The position numbers were made by a program, and so were the translations under genes. DNA of 64,000 nucleotides from Macropodus opercularis. Lineage: Eukaryota > Chordata > Actinopteri > Anabantiformes > Osphronemidae. Within the stretch, counting starts at the first letter, position 1, and every line of letters starts with the position of its first letter. The notes under the pieces were generated by a model. It was given only the letters and a program-made list of their open reading frames with translations, ran no database searches and was not told the origin of the DNA. Positions 36,901 to 48,000 of the stretch are shown piece after piece. The DNA is taken from positions 13,311,501 through 13,375,500 of the forward strand of contig CM061096.1 in assembly GCA_030770545.1 (NCBI GenBank). The letters are read 5' to 3'.

Positions 36901-39838
36901 GTTCAAAGCCCCGTTTTTCCATCAGTGACTAGACACAGAAGCTGCTCCATTTCCTCCCACTGATTTGACACTAATTAATTTGGTGTCCCTTATTAAGCAG
37001 CAGACCTAGTTAATGGGAGCGAGCGTGTCCTTAAAAGACGTGCCGCAGACCATGATGACTGTGTGGCTCACGCAGGGGCACCTGGGAAATGGAGTGTCCG
37101 GTGTCCAGGCAGGAACGGCGACGTGTACGCGGTGGCAGGTCAACGGCCAACGAGAGCAACTTTCCCACTTTTTCAAACACATGCACAGTGACACATAATG
37201 CATAAAAACACTGATATGTTTATGGAAAATATGCAAAACAAGCCACAGTCCAGCCCACCTTTAATACTGTGGGTGTTTTTAAGGGTATTCACAGCGCAAA
37301 TGGGGAATTATTATCCAAAGAGCTCCCAGCATTACCACCGCTGCGCCGAGCACATCCATTAAACCCACTCCCCGCCCGTTCTCCTCCAGACAGGGTGTTC
37401 TTTATACTCCTGTTCAAATACAGCAGGGCTGCTCTCAGCTTTAATCACTCTGTCTCTCCCTCTCACTCCATTCTTCCATTCTCACCTCAACACCAAAATC
37501 TTCCAACACTGTTGTCCAGACAAGCTTTTTGTTTGGCCGAGCACTCAAGCGTTCACCTGAGCGGGATTTAAACGCAAGAAGTCCCTGCAGGCCACACAGT
37601 TTTAATCTCACTGTCTTGCATTTCTTGCATACAGAAGTGATGATGAATACACGCACACATGATGAATACAAGTGCCAGTGTTCTTCTGCACTGAGCTGCG
37701 TTTTTGACCTGTTCCACAACAAACGACAGTTTGAAGACCAAAGTCTCCAAGTTAACACGAAAGCCGTGTTTGACACAACAGGCCACGTGAGAAGCGACCT
37801 CCCGTTCTTTTTTATTCGTTGGGTGATGAGAGCGCGGTGTCGTTGTACTCCAGTGGACACAGCTGAACAAAAAGGTCACTGGGTAAGAAGCAGCTCTGTC
37901 CTGGACTCCAGTTGCTTTCACACTGGATAAATTCCAATACTACATGGAACCGTGTGTGTGGAGTAAATCCATCTAGAGGGACTTTATGCTGAAAGGCTGA
38001 TCCTGTTTTAGTGGTGGAACATGGCTTGCAGTCTGCCAGACTTGCGAGTGGATCTTGGAGTGTCCCTGGTGAATTATGACGCACTGACGGAGACTTGTCT
38101 TTTTGTCTTCTGTCCTGCAGGCATCAATCAAGGCAGCTGTTATAGAATCAACCATTTCCCTGATGACAACGACTACGACACAGACAGCTCTGAATACCTG
38201 CTGCGTAAGTGCTGCTGCTTGTCCACTTTTCCTAGCATTGTTAAAACTGTCCTCATTTCTGAGGGCGAGCAGAAAGTTGACCAAAACTTCACCTAAACAG
38301 TCTCTAATCAGGCACCAGACTAGTCAATACAGGGATATGAAAATAGGGATATTCAATTATTTAACATTTATTTAGTGGCTGCCTTATATATAGGGAAGGT
38401 AAAAAGAGACTCGTTGGTCTTTGGACAATTTCCAGACTCAGTCCATTAGCCAGACTAAATAAAAGAACAGCTTAATAAAAGACTTTACAGTTAAATAAGC
38501 TCATCCATCTTTAGAAACTTGGCAAAATGGCATCGTGATTCATTTATGGGGAGGTGATAGTCAGCGAGAGCTCTTGTTACATCCCACAGCTGATTAGCAA
38601 AGCTTTGTTAACAACAGGACCCCAAAGCATAAATGGTAATGGAGTTCTCAAAAGCGGATGGAGGAGGTGGAGAGAGCTCAGCATGCTGATGAAAATTCAG
38701 AACATCACAGTCAACCTATTCTTTTTGTTTCAGGAACTTTAATCGCCTATCATCTATTTATTGTTGTAGTTATAGATATGCTGTATGATTTATGGAACGA
38801 TCCAATGGTTACTCTGCATTCAGTTGTCCTAAACGCTCATTTCATGTGGTCTTGGTGTTTGTGTCTGCAGGTACGGTTCGTGCCTCCAGCGTGTTCCCGA
38901 TCCTCAGCACCGTCCTGCTGATGTTGGGCGGGTTGTGTGTCGGGCTGGGCCGCGTCTACAACAAGACAAACAACGTGCTCCTCAGCGCAGGCATTCTCTT
39001 TGTAGCTGCAGGTGAGATGGAGCATCAAGCAACGGTGGTTTGATCTGCGCTCACATAATCAATGTTAGGGCAGGTCAGCGTCTCCACTTATCACAAAGGG
39101 TGAGGTTGTGTCATGAAGGGTCCCCGTAGTGATGAAGGCCCTGCAATCACTTGCTGATGAACAGCTTTTCAGTTGAGGGATTTCATTTCTGTAACTGCTA
39201 AATCACGGATGGCTGATTGTTGCTGGTTCTTCCTTTTTCCCTTCCCTCTGTTTGTTCTCTTTACCCTCCACCATGAGTCTCACGTCCCGCGTTCGTTTTG
39301 TGTTTTGTCAGGTCTAAGCAACATAATTGGCATCATCGTCTACATTTCCAGCAATGCAGGAGACCCCAATGACAAACGTGACGATGATAAGAAATACACA
39401 TACTCCTACGGCTGGTCCTTCTACTTCGGTGCCCTGTCCTTCATTGTGGCAGAAACCGTGGCCGTCCTCGCCATCAACATCTACATAGAGAAAAACAAGG
39501 AGGTTCGCTGGAGGGCTCGGCGCGAGTTCATCCGGTCGCTCTCCTCGTCGTCGCCCTACTCGAGGATCCCGAGCTTCCGCTACCGCCGGCGGACGTCACA
39601 CGCCAGCTCTCACTCCACAGAGGCGTCCCGGGAGAACTCGCCTGTGGTCGGGCTGAAGAGGGCCCCGTCTTCCAGCGGGCCCCTGGATGAGCTTTCTATG
39701 TACGCCCTGGCGAGGGACAGTGTGACGGAGAACACGTACAGCCCCGAACACGAGGCAGCTGCTGAGTTCCTCCAGGTCCATAACTGTTTCCCCAATGATT
39801 TAAAGGATGGAGTGAATCGCAGGACCACACCAGTGTGA
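31872..39838 (+). CDS. cacng4: Calcium channel gamma-4 subunit (TARP gamma-4)
   Basis: A four-transmembrane claudin-family protein that serves as an AMPA receptor auxiliary subunit (TARP), controlling receptor trafficking and gating in neurons and glia. Exons are 31872-32094, 38121-38204, 38871-39011 and 39312-39838, giving 324 residues (human about 327). TM1 is about residues 10-33. The first extracellular loop has N-glycosylation sites N42 and N45 and the claudin signature GLWRICC (66-72). ICNGTNLT and THSGLWRICC match gamma-4 better than gamma-2 or -3. Exon 2 has the acidic DDNDYDTDSSEYLLR; exon 3 encodes TM2 and the start of TM3. The cytosolic tail has a Ser/Arg-rich stretch (RSLSSSSPYSR) and the PDZ ligand TTPV at the very end. 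Intron 1 is 6.0 kb and may hold regulatory elements. Confidence 0.97.
33923..33954. repeat. AC microsatellite
   Basis: Sixteen uninterrupted AC units in cacng4 intron 1. Confidence 0.95.
34774..34925 (+). repeat. Degenerate teleost interspersed repeat
   Basis: TTCCTCCCACC, then GATGGACTGGCCACCTGTCC, AGGGTTACCCCACCTCTC and ACCCAATGACAG occur in the order of a very common fish repeat (consensus as I recall it: GAYGGACTGGCGACCTGTCCAGGGTGTACCCCGCCTCTCGCCC). The copy has several differences. The strand given is arbitrary; a copy in the other orientation lies at 46828-47040. Confidence 0.65.
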
Positions 39839-40315
39839 GGATGAACCACAAACGGTGACAAAGTCAGAGGGCTAACCTGTCGCCTGCCATCTTGGAGGCA
39901 CAATTTTCACAGGCTGTCTGTTTTTAAAGGACCAGAGGGAGACGAGAGGAAGGGCGGCTGGATAGATGGAGCCAATTTAAAGATTGAATCTGCCCATCAG
40001 GGCAGCGTTAAGTCACCACTGTCCGTGCTGTAGCCAATGCAAAGCTAGTGTTTTCTTTTAATGTGTCCAAGTCCCTAAAACGAGCCATGTGTGGATCACA
40101 GCCTTTGTCTGTGTAAAAATCACCTGAACCGTTGAGGTTACCTGTAAATTATTTAACAAGGTGCTAAATGAAATGTTCTCTTCACCTTGAATGTTTTTTC
40201 TCATTTGTCTGTGAACATCTCTCCAAATGTTCTGTTGTGTCGTCATAACCAGTCGGGTTCTGCCTTATACTCTGTTCATAGGGTTGATGGACCTGTGACA
40301 AATGTTCCAAATTAC

Positions 40316-40336
40316 AATAATAATAATAATAATAAT
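40316..40336. repeat. AAT microsatellite
   Basis: Seven consecutive AAT units in the probable 3' UTR of cacng4. Confidence 0.9.
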
Positions 40337-43300
40337 ATAAAGAATTTGAACACATTCAGAATTCTGCCTACAAAATAGTGGACTTGCTGAATTGTAGTGT
40401 GTTGAATGTTTAGTATTTCAGCAGACTGGAAGTCGACCGTTCCCCTTTTCCTCCACCATAAACGGTTTCGTCTCTTGCTGCCTCTTCCTTCATATTATTT
40501 TCCTCTGACATTCCTCAGTGGAACAAATGTGCATTTGTTTCGAGGAGCAGCCTTTTTTCTTCCCCTTTATTATCAGTCCACTATCCATCCATCACACACC
40601 CTGATGGAGGTGACAGCGTCTATGCTCCTGTCACAAGAAAAGAGCCGCTGACAAAAAGGTGGAGCCCAAAAATCGGCACGGGTCAGGACTTCCTTTTGCT
40701 CTGAATGGAGCTTGGCATGCGGAGTGTTTAGCGGATAAGGATCAGAGCCAGACGGACGCTGCTTGTCTGTCTGACTGTCACAGACAGACAAGCAGACTGT
40801 GAGTCCATCTGGCTGTTTCTTCCCCCCATCCGTGTCAAACAGAGGCTGCAGACAAGAGCAGAGGGAGACGTCGGCAACTCGGTTCCTGAAGGGTTTGGTT
40901 GTAATAACCAGCGCTGTGCTGTCATCCTGCACGTCCAGCAATGCTCCTTTTTTAGTTCTCTCAGGAAATATTGAGGCAGGTCAGACTTTTGAGGTCCTCT
41001 CCTTGCTACAAAATGGACCAGTGAAAAGCCTGGTCAGGTGATGTGAGGAAATAAAAATGCCATTAATGTGTTTTTAAGAAGCTGTGAGTGTTATTTTTTG
41101 TCTGAGCATGCTCCACGAACCAGCCATGTGGGCTGGGGTGGCTTTTTCATTCAATTCTGGTTTAGCTCACAGGTGAGTATTTCACTGTACAGTGCATCGT
41201 GTGTTTGACATTACATTAGCGACATCACCTCATTTACTGATCCCATGTGAAAGAAAGCCATCGTTAGGATCCATTGATCGTAGTGTAATCCTCACTTTTA
41301 TATTACGGTGTGAGAAAACAATCCAGATGTGTTTGTAGTGTAAGACTGTAAACTATACTGTATATAAAAGTACAATAAAAGAAATCACACGGACTGATGA
41401 TTTAAAGCGTTATATTACTACTCAATCATGCCTTGATGCAATCTGACATTCAGTTTACTATTTGATATTCAGGTAAACATGCTCATCAGTCAAGTCAATA
41501 AACCTAACTGTTGAATGTCCTGTTGTACAAGGTGAAGAATACAGAGCAGTAAAAACACTGAACCTATTATTTTACTGTACTATTTATGGCTTAGTGTTGT
41601 GTAAAATAAGCACATATTATTTCCTTTCCTATACATATAGTATGTGAGTGCAGGGGTCTGGCTGACTGGCACATAAAGAGTTTCATGAGAAAACGAGACG
41701 AAAGTGAGAATCTTGTCATATTGTATAAACTCCTCTGTTCTAGATACAGTAGCTATGTTGCAATTTAAATGACTATTAAAGGTATTTTAGTTTTTGCATT
41801 TTGGGTAATAGAGTGGCTTGTTTCATTTTTTACAGCCTCAGTCACTGTGGTGCTTTCGACTGCTGCCCAGATGTTAATGCTGACACGTAACATGCACATA
41901 TTCCAGATTAGTTCAGTGTGTTAATGTTTGCTTTCCAGCTAATGCGGGAAAGTGAGAATGTTGTTAGCTCATTTTAATTAAAGTGTAACCTCTGGTATCC
42001 CTTAGAGCCCAGTGCTTCAGAAACCACATGCAAATTAGGAAAAACAGCTTCACCCAGCTGACAACACAGGAATTAAGCAAGAGCACACAAACGGAGCAAC
42101 TCAACACACACTCATATCTAAACAAAGACACCTATTACTATTTCGCTGATCACCTTCCTGCAGAAGGTGCAAACACTGAGCTACTTCCCAGCTGTTTACA
42201 TGGCATCGCCACCTGGAAACAAAAGGTAAATGTGCTGCATGTGCCAGAGTTCGTGACCGTGCAATTAATACAATACAAAATTCAAATATAAAAACGTGAA
42301 CTATCACAGTCAGTGTCTAATTAAAGTCGTAAATGGAGTTTGCTTCTCACTGAAGATGTGTGATCGCGCTGCTCCATTCAGTTTTCTGCAGCTGACCTTC
42401 TCTGCTTCGCTGCCTCTTCAGTTCAGCTGCGTAAGATTGAATCACTGTCATCTCTGAATGAACTAAGAGTCACTTCAGTGCCGGTGTCTCTGAATTGTTT
42501 GGCAACGAAATAAATTACTCGGCGTTGCAATAATGGCAGCTCTCTTAGATCAACGTGTTAAAACGCCATCACTGTCACTCAGAGAGATGCTGCCTTGCTC
42601 AAATGGAGACATTGTTTCTGTTTCGTTTCTCAATTTGTGTGACTCATACATAGTGCTTGAAGAAAAGCAGGAAAGATGGGCACATTAATTATTATCCAGC
42701 AAAGTCCTCCCAAGGAAATGAAATGTTCCACGAAATAAAAAAAAAATAAATGTCACATTAGTCACATTACCCTGTGAAATGATCAGAGGTGTAATTATGC
42801 TTTTAAGATCTCATGAGGTTAAAGATCACCCAAAGCTTTTTATCTAACATAGGAAATGAGCTTGAACAAATCTGACAACAATTACATCATCGTCTTGTAA
42901 TATCCACACAATGTAATTTCAGTTTAATCTCAGCTCATTAACTCAACTCACTGTCCTACACCACCTGACCTGCGAGCGCTGTTTCATGTGGATCATGCAT
43001 TTGCCGGAACAGGTCAAACGAGTGAGCTTGGCACCACAGAGGCAACAATGTGGTAACCGATCCTGCTTTTCTAGAGAAGAATATTAACGTGACCCTCATA
43101 GAGACGGCCTGAGGGCCTGGGTAATCTAATTTAGTTGGAGTAATGTTGCCTGCCATTAGCAAACCGATACAGTTGGGTCCCTTGAAAGGCGACACAGTCT
43201 ATTCTGCTATGAGTAAAATTAGCCACCAATTAAGGTTGTTTTTCATCCCGGAATAAAAATTCTATCGGGGAAGCTGTCAGCCGTAATTTGAGTTAATCAC

Positions 43301-45045
43301 TGCTGATTTTAGACGTGTCGGCCGTGGTTTAATGTGGATGTTTCTGTCATTGCTCTATAGGTTCTGCTGTTCAAAGCTTGACGGGCATTCACAGGTGAGG
43401 CATTCACTGTCCTCTGACTAGTGCATCTCCTCCGTGACACGATCCCTCGTACCGCTGATGACGCGCCGGCGCTGCTGGCTGTTGCTTGGAGGTTCTGCAT
43501 CTGTGATCTCTTTAGTCTGTCCGCAGCCACCAGGGGAGCAGGAGCAAATGAAGCAGGTCAGAAGGTCACTCAGTAAGACGGGCCGTGCTCAAAGACACTA
43601 TTATAGCAGACTTAGAGGCAAGCGGTCGCTCTCCGTGTGACCGGAGAAAAGACCTGCTGCAAAAGCGTCCAGGTGAACGCGATAATGAACGTGCCGGTCG
43701 CTCGCCTCGCTCGACTATCGCTGTGGGCCGTCTGTTTTCTTAGGCTAGTGGGTGAGATGATCTCTCTTTGATGATCAATTTCTTGGTTCAGTTGCCCACT
43801 GATGGTGTTTACAGAAAGCACTTCAGCTCTCACTCGTTGCCATGTTCCTCCTCAGCTGTGCTTTTTTATTTTTTACACACACACACACAGTAGAAATGGA
43901 TTCTGTTCAGATCAGAGCACACACAGCAGCCCAGCGTCTTGAATTCTCTTCAAACACGTCCTTCTCCCCTCTTGCTTTAAACATCCTGCCATTTCATTTG
44001 TTAAAACCCAGAGCTGTGTCAGTGTTGTCAAGGCTGGAAATGGACCAGAGTTCTGTCTAAAGTGGGGCACGGTGTTTTATAAAAGCACACTCGTGTCTTT
44101 CACAGGGAAAAGGTTGATTGTGCCTTTGAGATGTATCAGTTTTTGCATCCTCTACTGTTTGACAAACCATTTTGTTACTAAAGGCATCAAATATACTATA
44201 TATATTTTAAACTTACATTAAAAAGCTCTTCAGAAAGTTGACTAAAAAGCCACATACTCGTTTAGGATAGTAAATAAATATATTAATTGAACAGGATCAT
44301 CATCAAAACTGAATGAATTTTACAGATCCTGTGCTGTTCTGTCTTTCTGGATCTGGCACAGCGGCTGACATCAGGTGGGATCCTTGACTCCTTGACTGCT
44401 GATTGGCTGAGTAAGTAGATCAGCTTATTCAGATGACACCTACTAAAGGAAGTCCCGCCCCCAGAGTCCCCTGGCATACACTGCCACAGACAATTGAGCT
44501 GGAAACAGATAGAAACAGTTCTAGATAAATGATGGATTGATGGTTTGAAAGCTGAAATGCTGAGATTGGTATTTGCCAAGAAATACTGAATAGGACTTGT
44601 GTTGTCATTTGAATCCCGCTTATGTGGGAAAGCATAACTAAAATGCCTGCAATCAACAGGCAGAGTAAAAGTGACAACTAGTCCAGATTCTTGGTGTAAT
44701 AGGTGCAAACACCAGTGTATCTTCAATCTGGAGGCTGAATGGCCTCAGATCACCAAAGGCAACAAGGGAGGGAGAGGAAGAGAGGTGGAAACTAGGGCAC
44801 TGTTATCTGGCCCCTTTTCATCAACGACCAGGCGCAAGGCAGAGAAAGAGGAAGAAAGAGCCGTGGACAGGAGAGCGGGAGAGAGTGGAGGACATCAGAG
44901 GTGTAGTGAAGCTGTAGACAAGACAAGGGAACCTCTGGAGTCAGCGTTCAACGTCAAGGACCAGAAGACAACCAGAGCAGTGGCGACCTTGGCTGCCCGA
45001 CGCAGGCTTTACTCACACCAGCGTTTCATTCAGCACGCCCACGCC

Positions 45046-45065
45046 CACACACACACACACACACA
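45046..45065. repeat. CA microsatellite just before the cacng1 start codon
   Basis: Ten CA units ending 25 bases before the cacng1 ATG, so it should lie in the 5' UTR or core promoter. Length changes here could affect the leader. Confidence 0.9.
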
Positions 45066-45090
45066 TTTACAACTTTGGCTGAGCGACGAC

Positions 45091-48000
45091 ATGTTTGAGG
45101 AACAGGCGACCAAAGTCAAGATCACGTCTGTGGTGATTGTGGTGGGCATGTCGTCGATGCTGGCAGCCGTGGTGACCGACCACTGGGCCGTGCTCAGCCC
45201 ACGGGTGGAGAAACTCAACGCCACCTGCGAGGCGGCCCACTTTGGCCTCTGGAGGTTGTGCAAAAAGAGTATCTTCATTGTGGAGGAGGACCCGCAGGGC
45301 AAAGGCTGTGGCCCCATCAGTTTACCCGGAGGTAGAGAACCTGGTTTTTGCATTCAAATATGATGTTAGGTGATCACACCTGTTTGTGCTCCTCTGTCTT
45401 GTCATAATAATTAATGAACGGTCAACTGTGGAGTGTTTTGTTTCTTAAGCCAGACATATATACTTATACAACAGTTGCTGCTTAATCCTAATGCTGGAAA
45501 GTGCATGTGTGTAAACGGGAGCAACGGCCAGCTCTTCACCGAACCGAGGAAGTCTCTGGACAAACTGCCAATTGAGCGCACACACAGCTGAAGTGCATAA
45601 TGGAAGGGCGTTGCAGCAATGCTTTACAGTTGACATGACAAAAATATTAATCTGCTCCATCTGGGCTGATAAGATGAGAACTAGGCAAATATTTTCTGGC
45701 AGAGTGGGGCTGATTTCTTACATCACATGTAATGTGGGATCATGAAATGCTGTTTAACCTTCGCCTCTGCAGTCTCATAGTGTCACAACACATGAAGCTG
45801 CTTTTGATCTAACCAGACCCAAGGCTGTCTACAGTACAGGTTTTCAGTAAGTGATTATAAAAAGAGTCAAAACCACGTCTGTCTTCCTGCCTTTAAAGTC
45901 TAATTCTTGAAAATAGCCCAGTGGCTGTAATTACAAGCCCCGTTTGCAGAGACAGCCCTGGGGTAAGCAGTGCCTCACTAGCCCCGGCTGTACATACGTG
46001 CCTCGCAGACTAACAGAGAGATTTCACTCTGACTCTACCACTGACTTAGCCTCCGACTCCAACGCATCAGGATCAGAACAGGCCTTAATGAAGTGTGGCT
46101 TCCTCCTTCAGCTCTTGAGTTAGAGTACACCTGGGAGACTCGGGGGGTGACGGGGATTGGGAGAAGAAAGCAGGGGAGCAGGAGGAGAGATATAGAGATG
46201 CCTCTGTTGACAGGCAGGACATTTTACAGTATGCAAAGAAAGATTTGGAAAATGCAGGGCTAATAGACATAGAAGCAGGCACGATGTGTGACAGCTGCCG
46301 CTCTTAAAAATGCGATAACCGTTGGGATATCACAGACCTCCAGAACACATTTTAGAGTAAAATGGCGACAGGAGCTTCTGTTCTGTTCCGATAAGACAAG
46401 TCGAGGGACCGGCAGGGAGGAGGGAGCTACAAGTAGACATTTATTCCCTTATGGACAAGTCAATCTGTGAAATGAAGGAAGGGCATATCGTAGCTGACAG
46501 ACTCACTACTCCAGCATGATGAATGATCCAGTTACTACCTCCATATTTTGACAGCAGCAGTAAAACTTTGTCAGAGTATCTGTTCAGCTCTTTCTCTCAG
46601 ACTCAACACAACCTGAAGTGGACAGGGCTGACGACTAGAGAGAAGCCTGGACAGGCAGCTCGTGTTTCTGTGGAGCAAAGGGAGTTTGAGTGCAGAGCTA
46701 AATGCAGACTTATCAGTACGGTGTTTTTGTCCCAGTGTCTAAGAGCGTGAAATATATGTGTGTCAGCCAACATCAAAACTCACAATGACTAGAGAGTTTG
46801 ACTGATGATTAATTAGCCGCAAGCCCAACCACCCATTATCTGAGCCGCTGGACCACCAGCAGGGAACATCCTGAACCAACGCACGGCCATTCACACTCAC
46901 GACTCACTGAACGTGTCCGATCGGCCTAACTGAACGTGTCTGGATGGGGGGAAGCCACACAGACACGGGACGACCTCCGCAGGCACCAGAATACGAAACC
47001 AGCGCATTGTAGCTGTGAGTCTCAACACCATGAATGACTAGGGCAGCAACAGTCGGGTGCGTTGCAGGTCAAGCGCCGAACACTCCAGAGTGCGCTACAA
47101 CAGATTACATCCTTGACGACCAGTGTCCCCCAGCTAGCGGTGCTGGTGATTGGACTTAAAAGGAAGCATTTGCATTTTCCCAAACAGAGGGGTAGTCAGG
47201 AAACGCTCGCTCATACAGTCCCACTTACGCTGATTTTCTGAAGGGGTTGCGTAACAGCAGCAGTTAGGCGGTGAACCCAAATGACTTTTGAAATTAGCTT
47301 CCCACAAATGATCCATGACAGCTTGAGTGCTGTAAAAACCAAACAAACCCTTTGTCGGTCATATCAGGCTGCTCATCTGGGAAATAAAGAGCATAAATTG
47401 GATTTTTTGTATATGTGTGTGCTCTGACACATAATGTAGCTGAAACAAGGTGGAAAACACTGCTAGGCGCGTTTTTAGCATTTACAAGCAGACAGACTTA
47501 CATTTTCTACAACAAAAACCAATCACGCCTCATTCAGACACACAATGTCTGTCTGGTTGCCCCAATTCAGGCACTCGAAGGCGCAGATGTCACCTTGAAC
47601 CTTCATTTTCACCTTCTGTACCTCAGTCGTGTTTGTCTCTAATGTGCCAGATTGCTGCTTTGAGTCCAGACCCAAAGCGTTGGTGGCGGTGTGCAGATGA
47701 TCCGGCCTTCAGAAAACACGCTGAAGCTTCAAAACTGGAATGAAACGCTGTCCTCTATGCAAATCTGAAATAGATGACAGGAAACGCAGAGTCAGAGATA
47801 ATTGCTGCCGTTATTTTGGAAAATGTGATGTGGTTCACAGTGGCGTTAATAACCAGTCAAATCTGTGTTTTATAACATCAGTTCTGTCCCACACACACAC
47901 ATACAGCACGTACAGGTTCACAAGGACTCTCCTGTGCAGTTGTGTCCCAGTTATCAGTTATCCCCACTGGAATATCCACTTAAATACCACCACCCATACT

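Larger units (their letters stand above)
32095..38120. other. cacng4 intron 1
   Basis: A 6.0-kb intron. It contains an AC microsatellite (33923-33954), a degenerate interspersed repeat (34774-34925) and several AT-rich blocks that look conserved (about 34440-34560, 36000-36110, 36955-37020 and 37255-37350), with TAATTA/ATTAAT homeodomain-type cores. No coding exon seen. Confidence 0.55.
39839..45090. other. cacng4 3' UTR and intergenic region to cacng1
   Basis: Probable 3' UTR of cacng4, with candidate AATAAA signals at 41050-41055 and 41374-41379, then spacer. An AAT microsatellite lies at 40316-40336. The block at about 43080-43320 (long runs such as CGGAATAAAAATTCTATCGG) looks conserved and non-coding. 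No further gene seen. Confidence 0.5.

Noticed and set aside
44283..44726. A 147-codon minus-strand open frame upstream of cacng1
   Set aside because: No motif or splice support; it overlaps the cacng1 5' flank.
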